Source of the DNA: CAZBSE01 sp964578625
GTDB taxonomy: Bacteria > Actinomycetota > Humimicrobiia > Humimicrobiales > Humimicrobiaceae
Assembly: GCA_964578625.1 (NCBI GenBank)
Contig: CAZODQ010000016.1
Span: 1-43,853 of the forward strand
Length of the DNA: 43,853 bases
Direction: 5' to 3'
Shown here: piece by piece, positions 8,602 through 17,261 of the stretch
Layout of the letters: each line of letters opens with the position of its first letter
Position numbering within the stretch: the first letter of the stretch is position 1
The notes under the pieces: generated by a model
The model's input: only the letters and a program-made list of their open reading frames with translations
Databases searched by the model: none
What the model was told of the DNA's origin: nothing
Made by a program: the position numbers and the translations under genes

Positions 8602-9276
8602 TTGGCAGTCTTACTAAAAGTTTTACATTTTTTAGGCGGCGGCCTGTGTCATCAGCAGGCTTCAAGATCGTTTGGACTCGATGAATTATATATGCCTTTA
8701 TGTTCTAGATGCACAGGCATATATATCGGGTTCTTTTTTTCTCTGGTTGTAATTATCATACTTGAAAGAGAAGTAAAAGGCGAGTTCCCTTCGGTAAAGA
8801 TTATTGCAATGGCGGCGGGTGTCATTTTACTGATGGGCTTGGACGTAGTAGCTTCAACTTTAAAATTTTTTGACTCCAATAATTATATAAGGTTTGTTAC
8901 GGGATTCTTAGCCGGTTGGTTTTTGGCACTGGTTATGCTCCAGCTTAAAAATATTTTGATGTGGAAAAAACTGGTGAGAGTTCCTTATCTGAATGATAAA
9001 AGGTCATTTTTCATATGGATATTTTGCGGTATTTGTATTATTGCAGCATTTATATTCAGCTTTAGAAAAATTTTAATCTTCTGGGGAATTATTTCAATTA
9101 TAGGAATGATTATTTTTATTACTATGATACTGCTGATCTTATTTTACGGGGCATACCGAAGGTTGACTAATAGTATTAGTTCATGGAAATCCTATATTTT
9201 AAGTTTTACAGTTGGGATTGTTTTTAGTATAGGTATTTTAGCTCTGCTTTCTACAATAAAGCAGTTCTTAATATAA
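8602..9276 (+). CDS. DUF2085 membrane protein (copy 2)
   Basis: A 224-residue paralogue of the protein at 5649-6326. It has the same signature, GLCHQQASRSF then MPLCSRCTGIYIGF, the same length, and matching landmarks further on (IRFVTGFLAGW here, LRFITGFLCGS in copy 1). About six transmembrane segments. The start is TTG directly behind the stop of the DUF4190 gene. Unknown function; the two copies may be the product of an old duplication, with a PHP and a phosphatase gene between them. Confidence 0.78.
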   Translation: MAVLLKVLHFLGGGLCHQQASRSFGLDELYMPLCSRCTGIYIGFFFSLVVIIILEREVKGEFPSVKIIAMAAGVILLMGLDVVASTLKFFDSNNYIRFVTGFLAGWFLALVMLQLKNILMWKKLVRVPYLNDKRSFFIWIFCGICIIAAFIFSFRKILIFWGIISIIGMIIFITMILLILFYGAYRRLTNSISSWKSYILSFTVGIVFSIGILALLSTIKQFLI

Positions 9277-9323
9277 TTTTATACTTATAATTTTTAATGC
9301 CTGCAGTAAAGAAGGAATTCTGG

Positions 9324-10133
9324 TTATTTAATTAATTTATCAATGCTTCCAGGCCGGTAGCCTTCAAGGTCTACAGAGATATGTGAGAAGCCTATTTTTT
9401 TAAATTCCTTTATTATCTTGTCTCTATAATTACTCTGAATCAACCTGGGGATCTCTTCCTTTCCTATTTCTATTCTGGCAACAGGGTAGTAGTATCTTAC
9501 CCTTTTTTGTTTAAAACCAAGAGAGTAGAGATAGTCTTCAGCTCTTTCAATTCTTTTAAGCTTTAGTTTTGTAATCTTCTCACCATATGGGAATCTTGAT
9601 GCCAGACAGGCCTGGGCCGGTTTATTCCAGTTCGGCAGTTCTAATAGCCTGGAATATTCTCTTATTTCTTTTTTTGTCAGGCCGGCACTGGCAAGCGGAC
9701 TTCTTATCCCAAGTTCTTTTAGAGCCTTTAGTCCAGGCCTGTATGTCTTTAAATCGTCATAATTGGTTCCATCGGCGATAATATTAAATTTATATTTATT
9801 TTTTATTTGTATTAATCTTGAGAAGAGCTCTTTTTTGCAAATATAGCACCTGTCTATGGGATTATTTTTGAAATCTTCTTTTCTTAGTTGGTTATAATCA
9901 ATAATTATATATCTGCAATTTAAATCCTTTGTGATTTTTTTTGCATCTTTGAGTTCGTTTTTTGGATATAAAGGCGATTTTGCCGTAACCGCGATTACAT
10001 TTTCTCCAAGGATCTTTACCGCTGATTTTAGAAGAAAGCTGCTGTCTACTCCACCGGAAAATGCTATTATCATGGATCCGGAGTTTTTAATTATCTTTTT
10101 TAGTTTATCATTTTTTTTATTGTTCATTACCAT
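9324..10133 (-). CDS. larE: LarE, ATP-dependent sulfur insertase of the nickel-pincer cofactor
   Basis: In the LarB-LarE-LarC pathway, LarE adenylates the carboxylates of the pyridinium precursor and inserts sulfur. The 269-residue protein has the PP-loop SGGVDSSF (26-33) and the diagnostic QACLASRFPYG block. Its Cys176 is the residue expected to give up its sulfur in the sacrificial type of LarE. A CYIC pair (96, 99) is also present and might bind a metal or cluster. LarC is encoded divergently 151 bases away. LarB and the racemase LarA are not in the window. Confidence 0.9.
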   Translation of the reverse strand: MVMNNKKNDKLKKIIKNSGSMIIAFSGGVDSSFLLKSAVKILGENVIAVTAKSPLYPKNELKDAKKITKDLNCRYIIIDYNQLRKEDFKNNPIDRCYICKKELFSRLIQIKNKYKFNIIADGTNYDDLKTYRPGLKALKELGIRSPLASAGLTKKEIREYSRLLELPNWNKPAQACLASRFPYGEKITKLKLKRIERAEDYLYSLGFKQKRVRYYYPVARIEIGKEEIPRLIQSNYRDKIIKEFKKIGFSHISVDLEGYRPGSIDKLIK

Positions 10134-10284
10134 ATTGTTTTTTAACCTGGGAAAATAAAATATATAAAATTGTGTTTTTTTGCAATAGTACGAGTAAAAT
10201 GATACTTTGAAAATGAATTTTTAACAGCTTCTGGATTTATTTAGCTGAAAGACGGTTAAATAATTAGAAACTGTGGGGAATGAT

Positions 10285-11460
10285 ATGGAGAAGATTTTAT
10301 ATATCGACTGTTTTTCAGGTATAAGCGGCGATATGATGGCCGGTGCGCTGCTTGATATGGGATTGGATTTTTCATTACTGAAAGATGAACTAAAAAAATT
10401 AAATATTGATGGTTATAGTATTGATTGCAGAGAAGTCATTATAAATTCAATTAAGGCAAAGAAATTTGATGTAAAGGTAACAGCAGCTCATCCTAAAAGA
10501 GATTACAGGGATGTCAAAAAGGTAATTAAAAGCAGCAGGATTGATAAAGGTGTCATGAAGATATCACTTGATATTTTTAAGATAATTGCAGAGGCAGAAG
10601 CGAGGGTTCATAACTGCAGCATAGATAGAGTACATTTTCACGAGGTTGGTGCAATAGATTCCATAATTGATATTGTAAGTGCTGCTATAGGTATAAAAAA
10701 CTTAAAAGCTGCATCATTTCATAGCAGTAAAATCCCATTAGGAACAGGATTTGTAGATACTGCAAATGGAAGATTCCCGGTACCTGCATTTGCGACAATT
10801 GATATATTAAAGGGATTGCCGGTTTTTGGAGGAGATTTTAATTTTGAAGTAACTACTCCTACTGGTGCTGCTATATTAAAATCAGTGGTGAATAAGTTTG
10901 GACCTATACCGCCGATGGTCATTGAAAAAATAGGTTACGGAGCGGGCAGCAGGAAAAGTGAAAAAATCCCTAATGTATTAAGGATTTTAAGTGGTGTTGC
11001 CAAGGATAAAGATGTACCCGGGTCAGAAGATCTGGTAATGCTTTCTGCAAATATTGATGATGATAATCCAGAGATAATAGGATATATTCAGGAAAAATTG
11101 CTTGAAAACAGCACTCTTGATGTCTGGACCGAACCGATTTATATGAAGAAGAGCAGGCCTGCCTTTAAACTGTGTATCCTCTGTGATAAAAAATCAGAAG
11201 CTAAAATAGTCAATACTGTATTCTTAGAGTCTACCACACTCGGTATTAGAAGAAAGGAAGTAAAAAGATATTCAATCGACAGGAAAATAAAGACTGCTGA
11301 TTTGCCTTATGGGAAAGTCAGAGTAAAAGTAGGTATTCATAAGGGAGAGGAAGTAACCATTTCGCCTGAGTTTGAATCATGCAGTAAGCTTGCAACAAAG
11401 ACCGGAAGACCTTTAAAAGAAATATATCAGGATGCTATTTTATTTTTTTCCAAAAGATAA
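10285..11460 (+). CDS. larC: LarC, nickel-insertion protein of the pincer cofactor (single continuous frame)
   Basis: CTP-dependent nickel cyclometallase that installs Ni in the pyridinium dithiocarboxylate cofactor of lactate racemase and related enzymes. The N-terminal signature YIDCFSGISGDMMAGALLD and VHFHEVGAIDSIID mark the LarC1 part; TTPTGAAIL and the C-terminal half form LarC2. In Lactobacillus the two parts are joined by a programmed frameshift; here they form one uninterrupted frame of 391 residues. I prefer ATG at 10285, which has GGGGA five bases before it, over the GTG at 10273. The 3' end overlaps the convergent permease gene by 34 bases. Confidence 0.92.
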   Translation: MEKILYIDCFSGISGDMMAGALLDMGLDFSLLKDELKKLNIDGYSIDCREVIINSIKAKKFDVKVTAAHPKRDYRDVKKVIKSSRIDKGVMKISLDIFKIIAEAEARVHNCSIDRVHFHEVGAIDSIIDIVSAAIGIKNLKAASFHSSKIPLGTGFVDTANGRFPVPAFATIDILKGLPVFGGDFNFEVTTPTGAAILKSVVNKFGPIPPMVIEKIGYGAGSRKSEKIPNVLRILSGVAKDKDVPGSEDLVMLSANIDDDNPEIIGYIQEKLLENSTLDVWTEPIYMKKSRPAFKLCILCDKKSEAKIVNTVFLESTTLGIRRKEVKRYSIDRKIKTADLPYGKVRVKVGIHKGEEVTISPEFESCSKLATKTGRPLKEIYQDAILFFSKR

Positions 11461-12530
11461 TATTTTAATACTTCCTGTAGGACAGCTACGGTGGGTACGG
11501 CAATCAGAAGTCCCCATATGCCAAACAATGCTCCGCCTACCATTAAGGATAGGATTATCATACCGGGATGTACTCCTACCTGGTATTTCATTATATTAGG
11601 TGAAATAACATAATTATCTATCTGCTGAATAACTACAAATAATAAAATGACCAGTACAGCTTTTAGCGGTGAAATAAAAAGAGCCGCCAGTGCAGCAGGT
11701 ACTGCTCCTATTATAGGACCCAGAAGTGGAATCATATTGAGCAGGCCGGCTATAAAACCAAGCAGTATCGCAAAATCTACTTTTAATATAAGCAGCACAA
11801 TAGTACATAGAATCCCAACAATAATTGAAACCAGTATCTGTCCTCTGATGTACCTGCCGGCAACCCTGTTTACCCTGTCTAAAACGATGTTTAAATGCTT
11901 CCCGAGTCTTTTTGGTATTATTTTTAAAAATATGTTTCTTATTTTATCAGCATGACTAAGTATGTATATTCCCAGCAGCGGCCCTATTATAAGATATAAA
12001 ATTATATTGAGTATGGATTTTCCGAATACAGTAGTCCATTGGAAGATGTTGATTTCTTCTAAATTAGTCCTGCTGATGAGATACTGGGTAATTCCGCTGG
12101 CATCCTTTGGTAATAGTTCTTTACCGACCAGATTTTCTGCACTCTTTATGATAACATTGTTTTTTAGAAAATTATTTATTACATTGGTGAGATTGTCTAA
12201 ATATGTGGGAAAGTTTTCTATGAATATCTGAAACTGGTCTATTATTATAGGTATTACAAAGAAAAGTATTACAAAAATGACTCCTGTAAAAATTACATAT
12301 GTTATGGCAATCGCAAATATCTTGCGCATTTTTTTTTGAAGCAAAACAACAAGAGGAGTTAAAAGGTAAGCGATTGTTATAGCTAAAATCAATGGTATTA
12401 TAGCTATTCTTATTAGATATAAAATATAAAAGAAGAGAGCAGCGATTAAAAGAAAGCCGATTATCGACCACGAAAATATTCCGATATTTTTAATTGTCTT
12501 CAGTCCGTTTTTAGGTTTTATGATTCTCAT
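11427..12530 (-). CDS. AI-2E-family (PerM-like) membrane permease
   Basis: A 367-residue polytopic membrane protein of the AI-2E transporter superfamily (COG0628). The middle carries a long soluble loop between hydrophobic blocks. The C-terminal half has the family patterns LLNMIPLLGPIIGAVPAAL, IQQIDNYVISPNIM and HPGMIILSLMVGG. Members transport diverse solutes, including ions and peptides, and the name does not prove autoinducer export. It is transcribed divergently from the Nuo-like cluster and overlaps the end of larC tail to tail. Confidence 0.88.
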   Translation of the reverse strand: MRIIKPKNGLKTIKNIGIFSWSIIGFLLIAALFFYILYLIRIAIIPLILAITIAYLLTPLVVLLQKKMRKIFAIAITYVIFTGVIFVILFFVIPIIIDQFQIFIENFPTYLDNLTNVINNFLKNNVIIKSAENLVGKELLPKDASGITQYLISRTNLEEINIFQWTTVFGKSILNIILYLIIGPLLGIYILSHADKIRNIFLKIIPKRLGKHLNIVLDRVNRVAGRYIRGQILVSIIVGILCTIVLLILKVDFAILLGFIAGLLNMIPLLGPIIGAVPAALAALFISPLKAVLVILLFVVIQQIDNYVISPNIMKYQVGVHPGMIILSLMVGGALFGIWGLLIAVPTVAVLQEVLKYYLLEKNKIAS

Positions 12531-12655
12531 AATGATTTATTATATTATATTTTTTTAAAAAATATAAATTAGAAGTTATTCAAGGTTATTAATTGAAGTA
12601 GCATTATAATTATGATAAAGTTTAAATTCAAAATTAGTAAAAAGCGGGAAATGTA

Positions 12656-13051
12656 ATGCCAGAAGAATCAATTGCTGCTTATGTTAATAATATCATAGCT
12701 TTCACCCTGTTTATTGTTGTAATAACATTGATATTTATAGTGCTTTTTTTAATATCACGTACTTTAATCCATAGAACCAGAAGAGAGTACCGAATAAAGT
12801 CAAAAAAAGAATTCTTTACCGGCAGGACTTTATATTTGTTTAACTATAAAAAAGATCCATATCAGCTAAAGAATATTTTTATACTGGCTCTGGTGTTTGT
12901 TTCTGTGATTTCATTCATATTACTTATCCTTTTGGTATTTAGTTATGCCAAAAAACCCATACCGGGTTTGAACATGTATTTGATTATAGCAATAGTGCTT
13001 TATTTTATATTGACAGCAGTATATGTAATCAGATCAAAGATTATAAGTTAA
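12656..13051 (+). CDS. nuoA: NuoA-like small membrane subunit, acidic motif missing
   Basis: A 131-residue protein with three transmembrane segments (about 10-35, 68-92, 99-122). By length, topology and place at the head of a nuo-ordered cluster it is the NuoA counterpart. The second helix, which in NuoA carries the conserved acidic pair (FDxE type), reads FILALVFVSVISFILLILLV and has no Asp or Glu. Sequence identity to NuoA is therefore weak, and the call rests largely on position. A TATAAT at 12605-12610 might serve as -10 for the cluster, but no good -35 was found. The nuoB ribosome site overlaps its stop codon. Confidence 0.6.
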   Translation: MPEESIAAYVNNIIAFTLFIVVITLIFIVLFLISRTLIHRTRREYRIKSKKEFFTGRTLYLFNYKKDPYQLKNIFILALVFVSVISFILLILLVFSYAKKPIPGLNMYLIIAIVLYFILTAVYVIRSKIIS

Positions 13052-13062
13052 AGGTGATCTAT

Positions 13063-13458
13063 ATGCCTTCCCTGATGAAGAGTAATTTAAATATGCTGGT
13101 TGTAGGATTTGGATGCTGCAAGCAGGAAATATTTGCAACCCAGGGGCCGTTGTATGATATTCAAAGATACGGGGTAAACTTCGTAAATACCGCAGAAGAC
13201 GCTGATATACTGGTTATCCAGGGATTTTTTAATGAAAAAGGTATCAAGAGAGTTTTAAATATTTATGATAGCATGCGCCCGCCGAGAGGCATAATAGCAG
13301 TAGGAAGTTGTATCCTGAATGAAAACTTATTTAATCTGGAGGGCAAACTGCTGAAGAAATTCCGCAGGAAAGTAGGAGTAAATATGTATGTCCCAGGCTG
13401 CCCGCCCAGACCGGAAGCGTTTATTTATGCTGTTTTGGAATTTTTAAGTAGGAAATAA
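13063..13458 (+). CDS. nuoB: NuoB-like Fe-S subunit (cluster N2)
   Basis: Carries the terminal 4Fe-4S cluster N2 in complex I and relatives. The 131 residues have the tandem cysteines of the Nuo/Fpo type (GFGCCKQE), then GSC and VPGCPPRPEA, so all four ligands are present. Hydrogenase-type small subunits have separated cysteines (CxxC) instead. I chose ATG at 13063 because AAGGTG ends six bases before it; the GTG at 13054 lies within that site. The basic, arginine-rich stretch of NuoB around the cluster is reduced. It is followed by the CD fusion after 29 AT-rich bases. Confidence 0.9.
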   Translation: MPSLMKSNLNMLVVGFGCCKQEIFATQGPLYDIQRYGVNFVNTAEDADILVIQGFFNEKGIKRVLNIYDSMRPPRGIIAVGSCILNENLFNLEGKLLKKFRRKVGVNMYVPGCPPRPEAFIYAVLEFLSRK

Positions 13459-13487
13459 TAAAAAAACATTGATTTTTATTTATATAA

Positions 13488-14987
13488 ATGGTGGACAATA
13501 TTTATAATGAAGTGTATTCTTCACCGGAATCTATTCTGGTAGGAGAGGCAGAAAAAAATTTAGAGTTTGTTTTGAAGGACAGAGTAAAAAAGGTTTATAG
13601 AGTTGGGCAGGATTTATTGATAGAAGTATCAAAAGAGAATCTGTATCAGGTAGTAAAGGAGTTAAAGGAAAATCCTGAACTTCAGGTAAATAGCTTTCAA
13701 AGCATAACTGCTTATAGGAGTAAAAATAAAAATTTTACGATGATAAGTCTTGCATCACTTATATATAATCTTTATTTTTTAATAAAAATAGAAATATCCG
13801 AAAAAGAACTCAGGAAAGGCTATCCCGAGATCATCGACGTTTTAGCGGGATTTTATAAAGCTTTTAATTTTTATAGGGATAGAAGTGAATTGATTTCGGA
13901 AAAATCCGATATTGAAATTTTTTACCAAAATCAGGATGGTCTGGATTGTTTTGATTTAAATATTTCCACTGATGGTAATATAATCAGTGAAGTTTTTGCA
14001 GATATCGATATCGGCAGGGTTATCAGCAGCTGTTACTACAAGGATCTGGAGATATATAATCTTATAGCATATATAAGCAGATTTGACTGGAAAGCGGGAA
14101 TATTTCCGGAACTTTGTCTCTGCAGTGCTTTTGAGGAATTATTACAGCTGAAGGTGCCGGCAAGAGCAAGGTATATCAGGATGCTCCTCTGCGAATTATA
14201 CAGAATATCAAACCATATATATTTTATTACAAATATCTGCATTTCTTTGGGGTGTGATATTGCTTATAATTTTTCTCTTCTGGAGAGGGAAAGGGTTTTA
14301 AGACTTATAGAGTTTATAACTGGTGCCAGGATTATACCAAATTTTATAAGAATAGGCGGTGTAAAAAAGGATATAAGCGAGGAAGTATTATTTAATATTC
14401 AAAGGAACCTTCCTATTTTATATAGAAATATAAAAAGAGTTGAAAATATGATAATGGATGATTTCCTGGTAAAAGAGAGATTAAAAAATGTCGGAATTAT
14501 AAGTAAAGAAGCCGCTTTGGATTATGGCATATCAGGACCGAACCTGAGAGCTTCCGGCATTAGATATGATTTACGTAGAGATAGGGATTTTATCTCTTAT
14601 AAAGACTTCTTATTTACATCTCCAACAGGGAGAAAAGGAGATTGCCTGGACAGGGTTTTGGTCAGATTCAATGAGATATACCAGTCTTTAAGAATAATAA
14701 ATCAAGTTGTTAGCAAATTCCCTAAAGGACTTTATATAAAGAAAATAAATTTATCTCATATAGAATTTCAATTTAAAGCGGTATCATATGGCGTTGAGTG
14801 TCCGCATGGTTTATTTAAGATCTATATGGAATTAGAGAAGAGTAATATAAATTCAATAATAGTAAAGGGACCTTCAATTAACAGCCTTATTCTTAGTGAG
14901 GAAATATTGAAAGGTAACAAAATAGAAGACATCAATATAATTCTAACCAGCCTGGATTTGAGTCCCGGTGAAATAATGACTTGTTAA
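13488..14987 (+). CDS. nuoCD: NuoC-NuoD fusion-like subunit without the quinone-site motifs
   Basis: 499 residues: a weak NuoC-like part (about 1-125) and a clear NuoD-like part (about 140-499). NuoD features kept are VPARARYIRMLLCELYRIS, the ARIIPNFIRIGGVKKD block, DYGISGPNLRASGIRYDLR, GDCLDR and QSLRIINQ. Two motifs are lost: the GPxHPxxHG loop is replaced by YQNQDGLDCFD, and GYxHRGxEK by DIGRVISSCYYKD. In complex I these hold the quinone-contacting His and Tyr. It also lacks both CxxC pairs of NiFe hydrogenases, so it is no hydrogenase large subunit. The NuoC ending is degenerate too. No clear ribosome site is seen. Confidence 0.88.
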   Translation: MVDNIYNEVYSSPESILVGEAEKNLEFVLKDRVKKVYRVGQDLLIEVSKENLYQVVKELKENPELQVNSFQSITAYRSKNKNFTMISLASLIYNLYFLIKIEISEKELRKGYPEIIDVLAGFYKAFNFYRDRSELISEKSDIEIFYQNQDGLDCFDLNISTDGNIISEVFADIDIGRVISSCYYKDLEIYNLIAYISRFDWKAGIFPELCLCSAFEELLQLKVPARARYIRMLLCELYRISNHIYFITNICISLGCDIAYNFSLLERERVLRLIEFITGARIIPNFIRIGGVKKDISEEVLFNIQRNLPILYRNIKRVENMIMDDFLVKERLKNVGIISKEAALDYGISGPNLRASGIRYDLRRDRDFISYKDFLFTSPTGRKGDCLDRVLVRFNEIYQSLRIINQVVSKFPKGLYIKKINLSHIEFQFKAVSYGVECPHGLFKIYMELEKSNINSIIVKGPSINSLILSEEILKGNKIEDINIILTSLDLSPGEIMTC

Positions 14988-14996
14988 GGTGAGAAT

Positions 14997-15929
14997 GTGT
15001 TTATTTTTCTAAAAAAAATGTTTTATATTCTTATAATATTATCAATAAATTTATATATATGTGAATATATTAGTAACAAGCTTTTAGCCAGAGCGGAACT
15101 TAGAAGAGGATATGGAATAACCAGGATGAGAAGTGTAGGCTTTCCTCTGAAAAGATTTTTAAAATATCTATCCAAAGATAACAGATTAAGCATATGGACG
15201 TTTTTTATTTTTTTACTTTCCTTTCTGATTTGGACTACGGTTCCCATTACTTCAAATTTAGTCTTGGTAGAGATGGACTACAGTCTTTTGACAGCAGTAA
15301 CTTTTTATATTGGACTGATAATTATGTTGTTTCTTAATTCGGTTAGTACTTTTTATAATGGTATATTCAGCGAAGTTAGTAAAAAAATATTGATCTTGCT
15401 TTCATTCCTTATCCCTGGTTTATTGAGTATTGCAAGTATTGTTTTTATAAGTAAGACTTTAAACCTAAAAGAAATTGTAAATTCTCAGCATCAGTACTGG
15501 AATATAATTTTTCAGCCCCTTGGCTTTATATCATTATTTACATCATCACTGCTGCAGTTAAAGTTATTGGGTATAGGTAGAAATAATTATTTATCCGGTG
15601 ATATAAAAATAGGCAGGGAGGGGATCGGCTTAGGGAAAATCATTGAAAGGTTTTCTGCTTACATGATTGTTTTCTTCCTGATTGTAGTTTTAAGTATCCT
15701 TTATTTAGGTGGATGGCAGAGTATGTATTTTATCAGGGGAGAGATAATGATTGCCGTTAAATTTTATTTTATTTACGTAATATTGTTATTGCTGGATAAA
15801 GCAACCAGCAGAATAGATAGTTACAAACTTTTAGTAAAGGTCAATTGGAGATTTCTACTCCCGTTATCACTGGTTAATTTTGTAGTTACGTTTGGTTTTT
15901 CAATAATCAGAAGCTTTAATTTGTTTTAA
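14997..15929 (+). CDS. nuoH: NuoH-like membrane subunit, strongly diverged
   Basis: 310 residues and eight predicted transmembrane helices, as in NuoH. A remnant of the first cytoplasmic loop remains (ARAELRRGYG, compared with the family's LRKGPNRVG) and LYLGGWQ matches the conserved LGGW. The long loop that in NuoH reads like PFDLPEAE...EYSG, which lines the quinone chamber and the start of the proton path, is here NNYLSGDIKIGREGIG and lacks the acidic cluster. GTG start with AAGGTG five bases upstream, ten bases after the CD subunit. It would anchor the NuoB/D/I module in the membrane. Confidence 0.78.
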   Translation: MFIFLKKMFYILIILSINLYICEYISNKLLARAELRRGYGITRMRSVGFPLKRFLKYLSKDNRLSIWTFFIFLLSFLIWTTVPITSNLVLVEMDYSLLTAVTFYIGLIIMLFLNSVSTFYNGIFSEVSKKILILLSFLIPGLLSIASIVFISKTLNLKEIVNSQHQYWNIIFQPLGFISLFTSSLLQLKLLGIGRNNYLSGDIKIGREGIGLGKIIERFSAYMIVFFLIVVLSILYLGGWQSMYFIRGEIMIAVKFYFIYVILLLLDKATSRIDSYKLLVKVNWRFLLPLSLVNFVVTFGFSIIRSFNLF

Positions 15930-15946
15930 TCGGGTATTTTATTAAA

Positions 15947-16369
15947 ATGTTAAGACTGATAAAAAACTTTTTTATTAATATAAGGAATATATTCAGGAAG
16001 CCTAGAACTGTTGCTTATACCGGGGAGAGAATAATAATCCCTGAAGGCAGCAGGGGTGTTCTGCATCTAAAATTGGATCTGGATTCCCTTGAGGTTATCT
16101 GCAACGGCTGCGGAATATGTAAGATGATCTGCCCGCAGAATTGTTTAGAAATAAAGAAAAGTATTGATGATGACGGAAAGGAAATTTTAGATGAGTTCTA
16201 TTTAGATTTAAGAAAGTGCATTTTTTGTGGAAATTGTGTTGAGTTTTGTGAAATAAGTGCCATTAATATGTCCTATAAATATCAGCTCGCAGAGCATGAT
16301 GGAAGAAATTTAAGATTAGAAAAAGTTGAGTTGATAAAACCGTCAGGTACAATCAAGGATTTCTGGTAG
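15947..16369 (+). CDS. nuoI: NuoI-like ferredoxin subunit with two 4Fe-4S clusters
   Basis: 140 residues. Both cluster motifs are complete: CNGCGICKMICP (Cys52, 55, 58, 62) and CIFCGNCVEFC (Cys90, 93, 96, 100). The C-terminal pattern AINMSYKYQLAEHDG...LRLEKVELI is typical of NuoI rather than of free ferredoxins. It would carry electrons to N2 in NuoB. An amphipathic basic N-terminus (RLIKNFFINIRNIFRKP) probably lies on the membrane surface, as in NuoI. The electron donor is not encoded in the cluster: NuoE, F and G are absent, as is an FpoF. Confidence 0.92.
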   Translation: MLRLIKNFFINIRNIFRKPRTVAYTGERIIIPEGSRGVLHLKLDLDSLEVICNGCGICKMICPQNCLEIKKSIDDDGKEILDEFYLDLRKCIFCGNCVEFCEISAINMSYKYQLAEHDGRNLRLEKVELIKPSGTIKDFW

Positions 16370-16377
16370 AAGTAATT

Positions 16378-16920
16378 ATGTCATTTGAAAGTCAATTAAC
16401 AATTATAATAATACATTACACCGGTCTTTTAGGACTGCTGGTATCTGCATTATTATCCCTTTTTATGACCAGCAGGAAAAAGAAAATGTTATTTATGTTT
16501 TTAACCTTTTTGTTTGTTGGAATATTAAGCTTTGTTTATTATTCAGGTGTTTTATTTTTTATAGTTGGGATTATTATTGTTTTCTTTTTTTTATCACTGT
16601 ACTTATTCGTTTTTCAGGTAAAATTATTTGGAGATAAAGAAAAATTGAAAAGAGACGGAAAATTAAACAACAGTAACACGGGTAAGGTTTTTAATATTCT
16701 CCTGCCGCTTTTATTCAGTGCAGCTATCGGTTATTTGATCTATGCTTATACATACGGTTTTCTGCAGAATATAACTGTAAACAAAGAAATTACAATTACC
16801 GGTCCGAGTGATATTACAAGGCTGTTTTTAACTGACCACAGCCTGGTTTTAATACTTATGGTTGGATTATTGTTTATATCTTTTTTATGGTTTCTAATTA
16901 TTGGTTTGGATGAAAAATGA
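16378..16920 (+). CDS. nuoJ: NuoJ-like membrane subunit
   Basis: 180 residues with five hydrophobic segments, like NuoJ. The stretch FFIVGIIIVFFFLSLYLF corresponds to the NuoJ helix with the pattern YVGAIMVLFLF, with the tyrosine replaced by Ile. A hydrophilic lysine-rich loop (about 82-102) follows helix 3. In complex I this subunit links the E-channel to NuoK. Its stop overlaps the NuoK start in an ATGA arrangement, which implies translational coupling. Confidence 0.72.
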   Translation: MSFESQLTIIIIHYTGLLGLLVSALLSLFMTSRKKKMLFMFLTFLFVGILSFVYYSGVLFFIVGIIIVFFFLSLYLFVFQVKLFGDKEKLKRDGKLNNSNTGKVFNILLPLLFSAAIGYLIYAYTYGFLQNITVNKEITITGPSDITRLFLTDHSLVLILMVGLLFISFLWFLIIGLDEK

Positions 16921-17255
16921 ACTTACAATTTATAATATATTTTAGCTTTCTACTTTTCCTTATGGGAGTATTTGGCATTTTTTACAGTAGGGATATTGTA
17001 ACAGTATTTGTTTCTTATCAATTTATAGTAATTTCTGCTGTTATCAATTTTTTAAGCTTTTCAAATTTCCTGTATGTGCATTCATTGTGGGCTGAGATTT
17101 TTATTATATCCGGTGTTATATCTATTTATTTTTTAATGTTTTGCCTTGTTTATTATATTTATTCGAAGCTAAGCTTTCTGGAAAAAAGGATGTTTTATGA
17201 AAACTATAGATTATTTAGAATAATCAGGAGTGACTGGTGGGGAGAAGATAACTAA
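16917..17255 (+). CDS. nuoK: NuoK-like subunit lacking both conserved glutamates
   Basis: 112 residues, three transmembrane helices, plus a C-terminal basic and aromatic tail longer than usual. The helix-2 block SYQFIVISAVINFL aligns with the SIELMLNAVNL type, and the glutamate (E36 in E. coli) is Gln35. The helix-3 glutamate (E72 in E. coli) falls in ISGVISIYFLMF and is replaced by a hydrophobic residue. Those two residues are needed for proton pumping in complex I. The starting ATG overlaps the NuoJ stop. Confidence 0.75.
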   Translation: MNLQFIIYFSFLLFLMGVFGIFYSRDIVTVFVSYQFIVISAVINFLSFSNFLYVHSLWAEIFIISGVISIYFLMFCLVYYIYSKLSFLEKRMFYENYRLFRIIRSDWWGEDN

Positions 17256-17261
17256 TAAATT

